A stretch of 64,000 nucleotides of DNA from Fragilaria crotonensis (lineage: Eukaryota; Bacillariophyta; Fragilariophyceae; Fragilariales; Fragilariaceae), in assembly GCA_022925895.1 (NCBI GenBank), contig JAKSYS010000157.1:39022-103021 (forward strand), in the 5' to 3' direction. The position numbers and the translations under genes were made by a program. Numbering within the stretch: position 1 is the first letter of the stretch; each line of letters starts with the position of its first letter. The notes under the pieces were generated by a model that did not search any database, had not been told where the DNA came from, and was given only the letters and a program-made list of their open reading frames with translations. Positions 20,031 to 31,288 of this stretch are shown piece by piece.

Positions 20031-23000
20031 GGCCAATCGGAAAGAAGGTTGGAAATTGAGGAAATCACGAATCTCCGAGATCTGGATTCTAATTCTAGTA
20101 GAATCAAGAGTACCGAACCGATTTGTTACTCCTCACCTCCTCCGATATCAGGCCCTATAGCGACATTCCCATCACGACCCTGTGCCCCATTATTAAATGA
20201 ACTGAGCGGTCCTTCTTACCAGCATTTGAAGCTAGTCAAGAGAGGGCACCGTGAAGTGGCAGTACCACTCTCCTGCGGAATATCTTTTGAATCATGGCCC
20301 GCGTGGATCTGGGCTTTCCGCCTTTCAGATTGGGGTACAATCTACGTTGCCGATACAGACGAGCTCAGGCTGCGTCAGTATCATGCTTCAACTTGGTCTC
20401 ACATAGAGGACAGATTGTCGATCATCCCCTCACATCAAGTATGTTCGACGAGTGACACCGTGAATGTTTGGTTCATTAGCGGAACGCGCGACTTCATAGA
20501 AGGCTTCAAGGGTTCTCGGAACACGCCGTTGATGTTCTGGATCGAAAAGTGTGGGAGAAGAAGACCGAGCGACTCCGAAAATCGGGCATGGTTCAGCGTT
20601 TCGCACGAGAACATAGGCGGATCTACATCAGCGCGAGGTGTCTTTGGAACTCAAGGATTGGAGAAGTTGACGATTCCCCCGGACATTCTACGCCGAACGA
20701 TCTCCCATATAATGAAATTCTCAATCCGTCCGGAGTCGTGCACAATCCCTTGCGAAACTCCTCATTATTTGATTAATCAGCGTCTATCGGTGCGTATGAT
20801 CAACCAAAGAGTGGTATATGAAACACGTTTCTCTCGAACCGGCTGGGGTTCTCGATCCCTGGAAGATTCGGAATTGAGTCAAGCCTTCGACCTCCCTAAC
20901 TACGTCCCCTGGAACTCTGATTTTCCCGCGGAAATTGTCCCAGTTGAAATCTTGAGGGTGGTCGTGGACGCGGTGCTGAAGCACATACGCCCCGTGAATC
21001 GATCTAATGATGCTCCAAAGCGCCGCTTAAACGTCTCGTTAGCGGTGGGACCATTGCCTTTAGACTCGGTGTGGCTACCGCATTTGAAGAAATGGCTGCC
21101 GGGTTCCTGGGCGAACATTGCCATTTCCAACAAAGCGGTGAAGGCTGACGATGCCGAAGTCATTCATTACCCTTGGAATCAGCGCATTTCCTTGGTCATT
21201 CCTGACGTCAACTCCAAGGTTATCCTCGGTCTGGAGACATTAGCGTTGTGGCGATGGAAGTCGCAGCTTTGGAAATCGCTCGTCCGTTACCTAACTCACT
21301 CATACGGTCGTCAATGGCGCCGGGAGGTGGCCCAAGCCGCACGCGACACCTTGCGACCAACTCTCCTTTCGTCGAAACGAAAGAGGAAAGGATCAGGTGC
21401 TTCGCACGATGAAGGGGGGGATCGGGATCGGAATCGGAATCAAAAGCTAAACACAAAAGGGGATCGGCGGATTTTGTCCTCAATGGAGAAGGCGGCACTG
21501 CTTCAGGATGCACGATGCGGCTTTCGGATCCTGAACCAGGTTCTCAGTAGCACATGGTGGGATTGGACATGTGGGTCAAGCCTCTTTTTCTGGCGATGGA
21601 ATGGCGCAGAGCAGATTCGGGCGGCACGGGATGGAATCCCTGTATTCGTTGCATCTGCACTTCCCACTAAGCGTCGACACAAAATGGGGAGCATTAATCG
21701 TGAGCAGCGAGCGATGGTGGCAGTCAAAATGGAGGGGATGATAAAGCGTGACTATCTTGAGTCAGGTTTTGTTGCCAACACGGTTCATTATTTCTCTGTC
21801 CCAAAGGGAGATACCGATATTCGCGTCGTGTTCGATGGAACGTCGAGCGGATTAAACGACACTCTATGGGCGCCAAACTTCTTCCTACCTTCCGCCAAGT
21901 CGGCTGCCATGTGCATGTCATTCTCAACCTGGATGGCGGACATGGACTTCGGGGAAATGTTCCATAACTTCCACATGGACCCTCGAATCCGTCCCTACTC
22001 GGGTGTGGATTTGGGGCCCATGTCATCACTGATCTCAGGGGTAGAGTCAAAAGGCTCCAATCCCCTTCTACTAAGGTGGACGAGGTTATTCATGGGGATG
22101 CGACCCAGTCCTTATAATGCGGTTCGACATTATTATTGGGGAGAGGAGTTCGCCCGGGGAAACCCCACCAAACCCGGTAACCCAATGGGGTATGATCGAG
22201 TAATCCTGAACTTGCCGGGAATGGAAAATTATGATCCTTCTCTTCCAAAGGTTATGAAGTGGAGAAACGGAACAGCCGGAGAGACCGAAGGTCACGTGGC
22301 GGGTGACGTCGTGACTTTTGCCGATGATGTGAGGGTGACAGGATATTCGAAGTCAAACTGCTGGGACGTCTACCACCAGTTTGCAAGCCGCATCCAATTC
22401 TTGGGAATGCAGAATGCACCCCGCAAGTTCAGACCTCCTTCGCAACTTGACGCAGGTGCTTGGACAGGGACCATTTTCAAAATAAGGGCATCTCACATCA
22501 CCAAATCCGTGTCCCAAGAGAAATGGGACAAAGGAAGGAGGATGGTAGCAACGTTGCTTGAAAAACTTCACAAGTCCCCCGACTCGAGACCTGTTCTGGA
22601 TCGACGAAGTTTAGAAAGGGAGACTGGTTTCCTAAACCACTTGTCGATGACTTTTGAGACCATGATCCCGTTCTTGAAAGGCTTCTACCTCACCCTAAAC
22701 TCTTGGCGAGGAGGAAGGGACAGCGAAGATTGGAAGATGACCCCGAAGCGATGGAAGGCTATGATCTTTGATAGTAGGGCTGCGAACGGAATCATATCTG
22801 AGGAAGAGTTGGACATCGCTCTGAGACGAGGAGAGCCCGACGACGCCCCTGTCTCTGTCAAAGCGAGCCTCGGGTTGATGGAAGATGTTAAGGCGATCTC
22901 GTTCCTGTTCAGCCCAGAGATCGTTCCGGAAGTAAACATACGATCCAAGTCGATAATGACTATCGTATACGGCTTCGGTGACGCATCGGGATCCGGTCTT

Positions 23001-23995
23001 GGAGCAACTTTCACGTGCGGCGGTGGATTTAATTTTCGGATTGGAGTATGGGTTCTCTTGAGGACCCAGAGTCTTCCAACTGGAAAGAATTCACAAACAT
23101 TGTGGAGTCACTAGAAGACGAGGCGCAATCGGGGAATCTGGTGGACTCTGAAGTGTACATGTTCACCGACAACTCAACAGTGGAGTCATGTGCATCTCGT
23201 GGTTCGTCATCATCCAAGAAGCTGTTGGGCCTCATCATTCGCTTGCACGGTTTGATGACGCGGAGCGGCTTGAAGATTCACATATTCCACGTCGCTGGCA
23301 CGAGAATGATTGCTCAAGGGACGGATGGGGTCTCGAGAGGTTACTTGGGTCAGGGAGTGATGGCTGGCGAGTCCATGGTTGCTCATATCCCAATTCACAT
23401 GTCCGCTGTGGAACGAGCTCCTCTGGATCTTGTGCCCTGGATCCAGAGTTGGAGTGGTAACGACACCATTCTGTTGGATAACATGGGATGGTTTGAGGCA
23501 GGGCACGATATAACGGGATGGCGCTTGGACGAGGACGGCTTCGAGAGACCCATTCTGGCAAACTCTCGTCGGTCATACATTTGGGCGCCTGCTCCGCTGG
23601 CGGCTGAAGTAGTCATTGCTGAAATGAGAAAAGCCAGGATAAAGCGACAGTCTTCTTGTCACATTTTTGTGTGCCCCCGCTTGTGCACAAACCAATGGGC
23701 AAAACAATTGTACCGATCAGCGGATTTTGTCTTTGAAGTGCCAGTTGGTTTCTCGTGCTGGCCAGCAAACATGCATGAACCCTTGCTAATTGGAATCCTC
23801 TTCCCCTTTCTCAGCGTCAGCCCATGGCAAATCAAAGGAACACCCAAGATGTACGCAGTGGGAAGGGAGTTGCGGGGTGTGTTCAAAGAATCTGAGATGG
23901 GGGCGAGGAATATTCTGCGCAAACTTTGGGCACTCGGTTGCGACCTCTCAACCCTGCCAGAGCACATGGTGCGGCAGTTGTTACTCTTCCGATGA
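20025..23995 (+). pseudogene. E1 ORF2, reverse transcriptase-RNase H, one frame break
   Basis: The frame is open from the codon after the ORF1 TGA. An N-terminal conserved region (from YQHLKLVKRGHRE) is followed by a reverse transcriptase, with motif A ADMDFGEMFHNF and catalytic FADDVR near 22319. The RNase H carries the Asp of GFGDASG near 22979, Glu of WKEF, Asp of FTDNSTVE and Asp of GTDGVSRG, so all four acidic residues are present. A one-base loss near 23048 in a G run (GGG where E2 has GGGG) shifts the frame inside RNase H; the reading continues in the next frame to 23995. The part after RNase H (CHIFVCPRLC...FVFEVPVG) matches E2. No methyltransferase domain was seen. The break could be a sequencing error. 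Confidence 0.85.
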
Positions 23996-25359
23996 TGCAG
24001 TTGGGTTCTTTGTGCTACAGGCGAATTGCCTAGGGTGGCTGCAAACGACGAGGACAGATTGCTTTCAGGATGGATTCCCAGAAAGTCAGACGATTCAAGG
24101 TTCATGAGTGCAAGGGACGGCGATGACCTTATGGTCTCGTTTGAATGTGACATGTGCATCTTTGGAAAGTTATTCGCCCGACCCCCAGAAACAGAAAACG
24201 AGAAGGACAACTTTTCATTAAGGTGCATCAGGCGAATAAATCTTGATGCCTTCTGGAGCCGTGCACGGACGACTGTAGAATCAAATGCGGCTAAAGTGAG
24301 AGAGGGTCTCAAAATATCCGACATGCTTGGTCTACAAGGACCATACCTGGATCCTGGTCCCTTACCCAATCACGATCACTGCGGTTATCAAGTGGCATTA
24401 CAGATTGTGGTGTCTTCCTTAGGAGGAGGTCGATACTCTGACAGTCATAAACAATGGGACACAATTCGGAGATTTCGTTCCTGCTTCTCGAACCAGGTTC
24501 GATCAGCTAGGGACGCCAATTTTACCCTTGGTTCTCGCTGACGGAAAGGGTGCAGGCTTTCAGAGAATTGCTGTCGATCCCTGTGGGTCCCTGTGGTTTC
24601 AAAGGTTCATGTTGGGTTGCAGCAAACGAATGGGCCAGGATTGGCGACCAAACCAAGCTATCAGTGTGGCGATCATGCACTTACTTCTGGAACGAGTTGA
24701 AGAGAGGCTCGGATAGCGGGTTTGGTGACGACAGGCACAAGTGGGTTATGGCAGGTGCCTACTTTTGTATTTGTTTCGTATTATCTCTGAGGAGCCCGGA
24801 GGGGCTCATGGCTGACCTGGAAGGTCTTCTACAATTCCACGACTCGGACTCGGACGAAGTGATAGTCCCGCTTCTGGGACGTTTCAAGGGCGAACACCAC
24901 GCCAAACAACACCTTCTTATCTCCTGCGCCATCACCGGCTCAGGGATTCGAATCAAGCTGTGGATATCCCGCCTCATTGCGGTTCATAATGCCTGTGGTC
25001 GTTCCTCTGGACCTGCGTTTGTAAACAAGAGAGGGTACCAATCGACCACTTCAGATATGAACGATCTGTTTCTTGAGGTGTTGAACGAGATCTTCGAGGA
25101 CGATCCAAAACTGTTTGGAGCAGACATCTTCGAAGCCAGCGATCTGGCGGACAAGTTCAACGTGTTCCGATCGTTTCGTCGAGGCTCGGAATCAAGAGCG
25201 GTGGCGATGAAGGTGTCAGAAGCAGATCGCTATGTTGTCAATAGGTGGAAGAAAAAGGAGTCAGCCGGAACCGGAAAGGTGCGACATGCGATCGATCAGC
25301 ACTACGTGGATGTGACGATGGTGAAGGAGTCATTTCTGCGATACACGTCTGCTATGTGA
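23790..25359 (+). pseudogene. E1 ORF3, tyrosine recombinase, several frame breaks
   Basis: The reading begins in the +1 frame overlapping the end of ORF2, directly after an in-frame TAA (23787-23789). A Cys-rich N-terminal block (CTQWEGxCxxC, FCANFGH, WCGSCY) is conserved with E2. Compared with E2 the frame changes near 24012, 24517 and 24700. The tyrosine recombinase core remains recognisable: box I Arg in LSLRSPEGL near 24781, box II RSFRRGSESRA near 25171 and the nucleophile Tyr in QHYVDVT near 25300. The usual box II His is replaced by Arg. As written the gene cannot give a full protein without multiple shifts. Either it is dead, mobilised by other copies, or contains consensus errors. 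Confidence 0.8.
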
Positions 25360-25559
25360 TAGGGAGGTCTGGCTTGAAAATACCTAGCACATTCGTTGCG
25401 ACGAAGTGTGTCGAGGTTGCCGGCCAGAGGACAGGTGCGACCTACCTCACCTCATGGTTTATTCTGGTGAAACAATGAAGGTTCCCGAGTGTCGATTACA
25501 AAGCAGGCATCACACAAGATCACCTTGGTTATCAGCAAGGTCAGGATTTCATCAGTGGT

Positions 25560-26066
25560 GGGGGTTTGACTTCAAGATATGTGCCTTCGCGGTTAAACGT
25601 GAAGGCTCATGTTTGCGATTGCATCATTTGTCACGAGATCGATTGGAGGAATTCCGAGATGAAGGAATTGCACTCCAAACAGGTAAATCCTCTCTGCAGC
25701 TCCCCATGTTTTGGCCGATGACTCTGTTCCGACGGAGCAAGGGGAGCGTCAGAAAAAAGAGGAACAACCCTTTCTGGTTGCGAATGAAACAATACACGAA
25801 GCCATGCATCGATGCATGACCTGAGGAGGTATATTTTACTGTCGCACTTTCCTTTGTGTGCAGTGCCCCCATTACACAAGCGACAGCACACTACCTATGT
25901 GCCAGTCCTTATGAGACACATTTCTACAACATTCGCAAGGACGATTGTCAGGATGATCTGACAATATGGCAGTGCGAAATGGTTTAGTTCCAGTTTAAAT
26001 TACCTGAAGAATTCTAAGTTTGTTTGTTCGTGCCGATCTGTCGTCTTGCACATTAACGGTAATCCT
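25560..26066 (+). repeat. E1 direct repeat B1
   Basis: 507 bp, same as B2 (26542-27048). It starts GGGGGTTTGACTTCAAG and ends AACGGTAATCCT, the last TCCT being shared with the start of A2. Open frames inside it are unsupported. Confidence 0.95.
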
Positions 26067-26487
26067 TTGCGTACCTACAGGTCAAGAGGGATGACGGTTA
26101 AAGTTGCGGACAAGGACCGGTAACTAACAAGTAATATTTGAATTCTTCAGCCGTTTACTGTTTCTAACTCATACTGTTACGTTTCGCAGGGATGTGACTT
26201 AACCTTATTCTGATGCACATCACCTTCCAAGAAACGCAACAATTCGAGTTACGTGTCGATGCGTTCTACGATTCAAGAAGACCGTCATCGGCATGTTGCC
26301 AACAATCTACCAGATACCCATTCGTACGACTGAGTGAGTATGGGTTGGAGAACCTCCAAACCAGTTACTTAAAGTCGTTTGGGCCGACCAGTCACTCTGG
26401 TCACTCTTTACAGAATAATCGACACTCATCCTCGGACCGTACATCCAGGGCCTGATATCGTTGATTCTTTGAAGCAGTTTCTTTTTC
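26063..26487 (+). repeat. E1 direct repeat A2 (internal copy of A1)
   Basis: 425 bp copy of A1, joined to B1 at the TCCT. A2 is followed by a 54-nt C-rich linker (CCCACCCACCATCCCTTTCT...) whose first 20 nt are shared with E2's linker. Confidence 0.95.
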
Positions 26488-26541
26488 CCCACCCACCATC
26501 CCTTTCTCTTTCCTGGCCAGTCGCCTTTTATCGCCTGTCCG

Positions 26542-27048
26542 GGGGGTTTGACTTCAAGATATGTGCCTTCGCGGTTAAACGTGAAGGCTCATGTTTGCGA
26601 TTGCATCATTTGTCACGAGATCGATTGGAGGAATTCCGAGATGAAGGAATTGCACTCCAAACAGGTAAATCCTCTCTGCAGCTCCCCATGTTTTGGCCGA
26701 TGACTCTGTTCCGACGGAGCAAGGGGAGCGTCAGAAAAAAGAGGAACAACCCTTTCTGGTTGCGAATGAAACAATACACGAAGCCATGCATCGATGCATG
26801 ACCTGAGGAGGTATATTTTACTGTCGCACTTTCCTTTGTGTGCAGTGCCCCCATTACACAAGCGACAGCACACTACCTATGTGCCAGTCCTTATGAGACA
26901 CATTTCTACAACATTCGCAAGGACGATTGTCAGGATGATCTGACAATATGGCAGTGCGAAATGGTTTAGTTCCAGTTTAAATTACCTGAAGAATTCTAAG
27001 TTTGTTTGTTCGTGCCGATCTGTCGTCTTGCACATTAACGGTAATCCT
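26542..27048 (+). repeat. E1 direct repeat B2 (right end)
   Basis: 507 bp copy of B1, ending in TCCT at 27045-27048; the host sequence resumes CACAATTCAC. Confidence 0.95.
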
Positions 27049-27258
27049 CACAATTCACAATGCAAAATGCAAATACACACTCTCTTTTATGCAAATGCAT
27101 GAGAAATATTTATGTAAGTTTAGGATATAGGATGACGAAATAATTGAGTTGCACTTTCGGCTTTCGGTGGAGAACAGCAACACATTTGATGTCGTCGCGT
27201 CTGCAAGCAACGTGACTCGGCGTTTATGCTGATTTCGCAGAACGAGACAGCTCGTCAG

Positions 27259-30200
27259 TTAGCGTTCGAATGGAGTGGAGGTGTTTGCCATTGTCGTGCT
27301 GACTTTGATGGAAGGAATCGCAAAGAATTGATACGCCTTTTCCATGTAACTACGTATTTGCTCCATCGTTCGGCGCTGCTCCTCTGTCATCTCTTCCTTG
27401 ATTTGGAACTGCTTCATAATCTCTTCCACCGACGCATCTGGCGACACTCCAAAGAGGTCATAGAGGTCAACATTTGCTGGAAGACCCGATACATTCTCAT
27501 ACGCGGATTGCAAGAATGCATCATCCAACTTGGCAATGACAACGCTGAGCTCTTTGGCAATCAAATCATATTGTTGCATTCCTTGCAATGCTTTTACGCG
27601 TGTTGTCCACGCCTCGGCACAGGTATCGTCCAATGCAATGACTCTTGCCGTGTCGTCAAGGAATTGTGCAAACTCGTTTGCATGCAAAAACGCCTCCGAG
27701 CGGAGAAGATACAGCTTCTGAAGCATTGCTGCCTTGGGAGGAAGAACATCCTCGCACTTGCTGATGGCTTTTGACAAGGATTCAATGACTTTTGCAAATC
27801 TCCATTTCCGTGCAGCGATCTGCCCTGTCAACATCAACGAGTGCACGTCTTGATACAATTGCAACCTCGGAATGTTCTGGGTGCAATCTGGGGAGTAGCC
27901 TTGAGCCCTGTTAGCCTTTGATTGCTTTATCGGTATGACCATTCTGAAAGTGCGCTTCGGCTATGAGTTCGATAACATGGCCGCCCATGAAATCGTTTTG
28001 CAAAATGTCGGGATTCAATGCCTCGAGGACTACGTCGGCATTACCAAGGCCCAGCTCAGCTTCGCACTGCAAAATGACAGCATGTCTGAGGGACGATTGT
28101 GTTTCCAACAGCAACGTACGCGCTTCTTCGTACTTTTTGACATCCAGGAAGGACTGGACCAGGGCAAATTTCATTCGGAGCATTCTGCAATTAGCCAGCT
28201 CTTTCTCGAGTTCGAAAACGCCGGGGTTGTCCTTCAGTCCTGAAGAAACAGCGGCGCAGGCTTCAGCGAACAATCCCATCTCGTTCAATGCCCGAGCTTT
28301 TCGCAGGCATGCTCGAATCAAGCGCTTGTTCAAAGAAAGAGCTGCGTCACAGTCTTTCACGCATGCCTTAAACATGCTTTGCTGCAGGCTGACTGCCGCT
28401 CGATTTCCATACAAGCGGGCGAGATAAGTGGCACCGTCGGTGGGAGAGCCATCGGACGACACGAATGCATCAATGGCCGTCGTGTACAGGTCGTATGCGA
28501 TCGTGTAGTTGCCTTTCTTGTAGGCGAAGGTCGCCTGTCGCTCGAGTTTTGTCAATTGGTGATTTCTTGGTCCCTTCGTTGAAAGTGACGACGATGAGAT
28601 CGATCCGGTCGAGATTGAGTCCAGACGATTTCGGCGGACGGGATTCAATGAACCAACACTTTGCTTCTTGCGCTCATCACGCCGTGATGATGGAGTAGAC
28701 GTTCCGTATTTTCCGTCACCTTGCTGTCTTTCAAGCAACCTGGCCTTCACTTCAGACCACGAAGCTGATACCTCGAGAGCTAGAGCTGTAGGCATCGAAG
28801 TGCTTGTTCGTGTCTCAACCAATACCTTTCGCCGGGGCCATTTGATGCTCGTCAGGGGCTCTGACGTTTCGATGGTTGGACGTTTTGTATTGCTCTTGGA
28901 TGCGTCGTTGCTGGCGTCAAGTGATGTACCTGAGTGATGTAGCCGGACGCCCGTGTATAGATCAGCATCGCGAGGTGCCGAAGATATAATGGCGGCTTGC
29001 AATGAAGACGGAAATCTGCACCTTGGTATGCTGGTTGAAGGCGGCCTCTGAATCTGGGATTCCTCAGACTTGTGAAGCGACCGTGACGTATTGCTTTCGG
29101 CCGAGCGATTTCCCATCGATGCTTCCCCGGTTGAATCACTTTTCCAACTTTCCCAATTTGTGCCGTCAACTGAAAGCCAGTCGCGAGATCGAAGTCTTCT
29201 GCGGCTCACTTTCATGGTATTGCTCGCACTTGGTTTGGATTTACTCGAGGCGTCAGATATGGATAGAGTTCTGCGCCTGGTCATTCTGTGAGAAAGCGTA
29301 TTATCGCTGTTCTCAATAGCCTGGCCTTGGTTACTTTTGGTGCTCTTGAATGTGTCGTGACTGGCGCCAAGTGCGGCATCTGACTGATGTCGCCAAGCAT
29401 CCATGTTCAGGGCAGCATCGGGAGAAGTCGACGTCGGAGGCGTGCTCCGTGGTATGCTGGTAGATGGCGGCTTCTGTCTCCAGTATTCATGCTTGGGAAA
29501 CGAGCGCTCCAAATTGATTTCGTTCAACCGAACACCCATGGATGTTTCCCTGTTCAGTACACCTTCTCCTCTGCTCCAGCTTATGTCCTCAGTCATAAGC
29601 CCGCGATTAGAGTGACGTCCATTTTGGCTCGCGCTGACGTTATTGAGCACATTTGGGTTGCACTCGGAGTATTTATTTGGGGACCCAGGTATGGACATAG
29701 ATCTGCGCTGCGGCATTCTGTGAGAAGTTGCGTAAGCTCTCTCCTCCATGGCTTGGACTTGTTGCTCGTTGCTGCTTGATGTTCGTACATGATCCGAGCT
29801 GCGTTGCTTCGCCCTCTCTGATTGCAAGCCCTCCTCTTCCTGCGACCCGGAGGTTGGCTCTTGGTGCTTTGATGCAGATTCTGGACTCATGCATGATTTG
29901 TGCGTCTGTTCATTTGCTGTTGGTTGCGGGTGAGATGTGGTGATATGCTGCTTTAGATCGCTGTAGTCTCCTGTCCAGTAGCACATGCGAGCGCTGAACC
30001 TGCAGGGACATAAAACCTTGATTTGGCTGAGCATCCGATGAATCAAGGGATGACCTTTACTCAGTGTCTGGACCTTCCAATCGACGATGCCATAGCTTTC
30101 CCGGGATGCAATGTTGACTCCACATTCAGGACAACCGTGTGCCCAACTCTGGGAATCCTGAGTCTCCGTCCATGTACGGAAGCAACCTTGACAGAAACAA

Positions 30201-30355
30201 TGACCACAAGATATAGCAACGTATCCATCTAGCGATACCAAATTGCTGCATAGAGCGCAATTGAAGACGGAGAGGTGGTCCTTTACAGGAAGCACATAGG
30301 TTAGTTCGATTCCCATCGTTCTTGCGATCGATGAGTGATTTCCTTCAAATTCCAT
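27259..30355 (-). CDS. RING finger - TPR - J-like protein, with one frame change
   Basis: The first open frame (30355-27911, 814 residues) starts with a RING finger (CALC...SCGHCFCQGC...CPEC, about residues 33-78) and a second Cys/His finger of TRAF type (about 114-142). A long Ser-rich disordered segment comes next, then TPR repeats from about residue 600 (AYKKGNYTIAYDLYTTAI, LYGNRAAVSLQQ, ACLRKARALNEMGLFAEA). The TPR array continues in another frame from about 27942 to 27259 and ends in a J-domain-like segment (LYDLFGVSPDASVEEIMKQF) without an HPD motif. The frame change near 27915-27942 could be a one-base error or an unrecognised intron. The likely role is a ubiquitin ligase/co-chaperone that uses TPRs to hold clients or Hsp70/90. 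It is sandwiched between two retrotransposons. Confidence 0.75.
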
Positions 30356-30850
30356 TTATGACCCCCCTTTTCCTATCCATCTTGCTGTTCAAAATCGGAA
30401 CATCCTCATTCCTTCACGGTACTCTACCAATTGGTGCTGGACGTAGTGTGTGCAGAGTGCAGAGTATAGATATGTCCCACGTATGGAAATTTGCACGTGC
30501 CGAATGAATTAGAAAGTTGTCGATTCCAAAAAGATACACGGCAGCTGACCTGGCAAAGCGCCTTGCCCTTCGCCAGACCATTGATGCATATATGGATTGG
30601 GTCATTGTTTGTGTCCAGAAAGGTTTTCGTCCTGCACTATCGTACGCTTCCGACGTTTCTACGTATCTTTCAATTCAAAATATTTCCAGGGCAATACGCG
30701 TTTCCATGTCGCCAGGGCAAGTGGAAGACCCCAGTATTTTTTGTCGCATGGCGTGCGACAAAAATCCTTCCGAGTTTTGGGAAACCCCAAAATATTTGTC
30801 CTATGAAAAAAAGCCAGCCTCAATATTTGTGCGACAAAAAATTTCAGCGA
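30356..30850. other. Short intergenic between RING-TPR gene and E2
   Basis: It contains an 11-bp perfect inverted repeat, TTTTTGTCGCA (30738-30748) and TGCGACAAAAA (30754-30764), and a third TGCGACAAAAAA at 30830-30841 ending 9 nt before E2. No gene is recognised. Confidence 0.6.
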
Positions 30851-31279
30851 TCCTCCGCGTACCTACTGGTCAAGATGGATACTGTTGCACAAAAGACGGA
30901 ACTCTGGTAACTACGAATTAATATTGATTCGATTGACATTCTCTCCGCTTTCTTACACATCTCGTTGTCGCACAAAAAGATTCCATCGTGACGTATTCGA
31001 CATTGATGGTTTACAACCTATCAAGACTGAATTCTTGTGCGAGTCACCGAAGTGGAAGAATTGGGCTTCTAGAGAATTACTATGATCCAAGCCATCAGGC
31101 TACTCGAAGACTGCCCTTACCGATGGAAACCAGTTACTAGGAAGAACTCAGTTACCGGTTACTTGAGGGAAAGGGCAGCAGGACGATTCATCGTCCACTC
31201 TTTTTGGCTCTAGCCTTTATCTTCGGACCGTACATCCAAGGCCTATCGCTAGCGAAGCCATCAAGCAGATTTTCTTTTC
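30851..31279 (+). repeat. E2 direct repeat A1 (left end)
   Basis: 429 bp, starting TCCTCCGCGTACCTACTGG and ending AGATTTTCTTTTC, 9 nt before the ORF1 ATG. Same as A2 at 39743-40171. Likely holds promoter and leader. Confidence 0.95.
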
Positions 31280-31288
31280 TTCTTCATC

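Larger units (their letters stand above)
17157..27048 (+). mobile_element. E1: tyrosine-recombinase (DIRS-order, PAT/Ngaro-like) retrotransposon, 9.9 kb
   Basis: The element has split direct repeats in the order A1 (17157-17581), ORFs, B1 (25560-26066), A2 (26063-26487), B2 (26542-27048). A1/A2 are both 425 bp and B1/B2 both 507 bp, with no differences seen by eye. TCCT marks the left end, the B1/A2 joint and the right end. No target-site duplication is visible, as expected for integration by a tyrosine recombinase through circular DNA. It encodes a gag-like ORF1, an RT-RNase H ORF2 and a tyrosine recombinase ORF3. ORF2 and ORF3 carry several frame breaks relative to sister element E2. The identical repeats argue for a young insertion, which sits oddly with so many coding breaks. 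Confidence 0.92.

Noticed and set aside
20049-20051. TTG at 20049 (and 33800) as the ORF2 start codon
   Set aside because: The frame is already open back to the ORF1 TGA, the TTG positions are not equivalent in E1 and E2, and nothing around them is conserved.
25631-25891. Open frames of 80-90 codons inside the B repeats of E1 (and 26613-26873)
   Set aside because: They lie in non-coding direct repeats, are not conserved in E2's B repeats and show no protein features.
17157-27048. LTR retrotransposon interpretation of E1/E2
   Set aside because: The repeats are split (A1...B1-A2-B2) rather than simple terminal repeats, no target-site duplication is visible, and a tyrosine recombinase is encoded instead of a DDE integrase.
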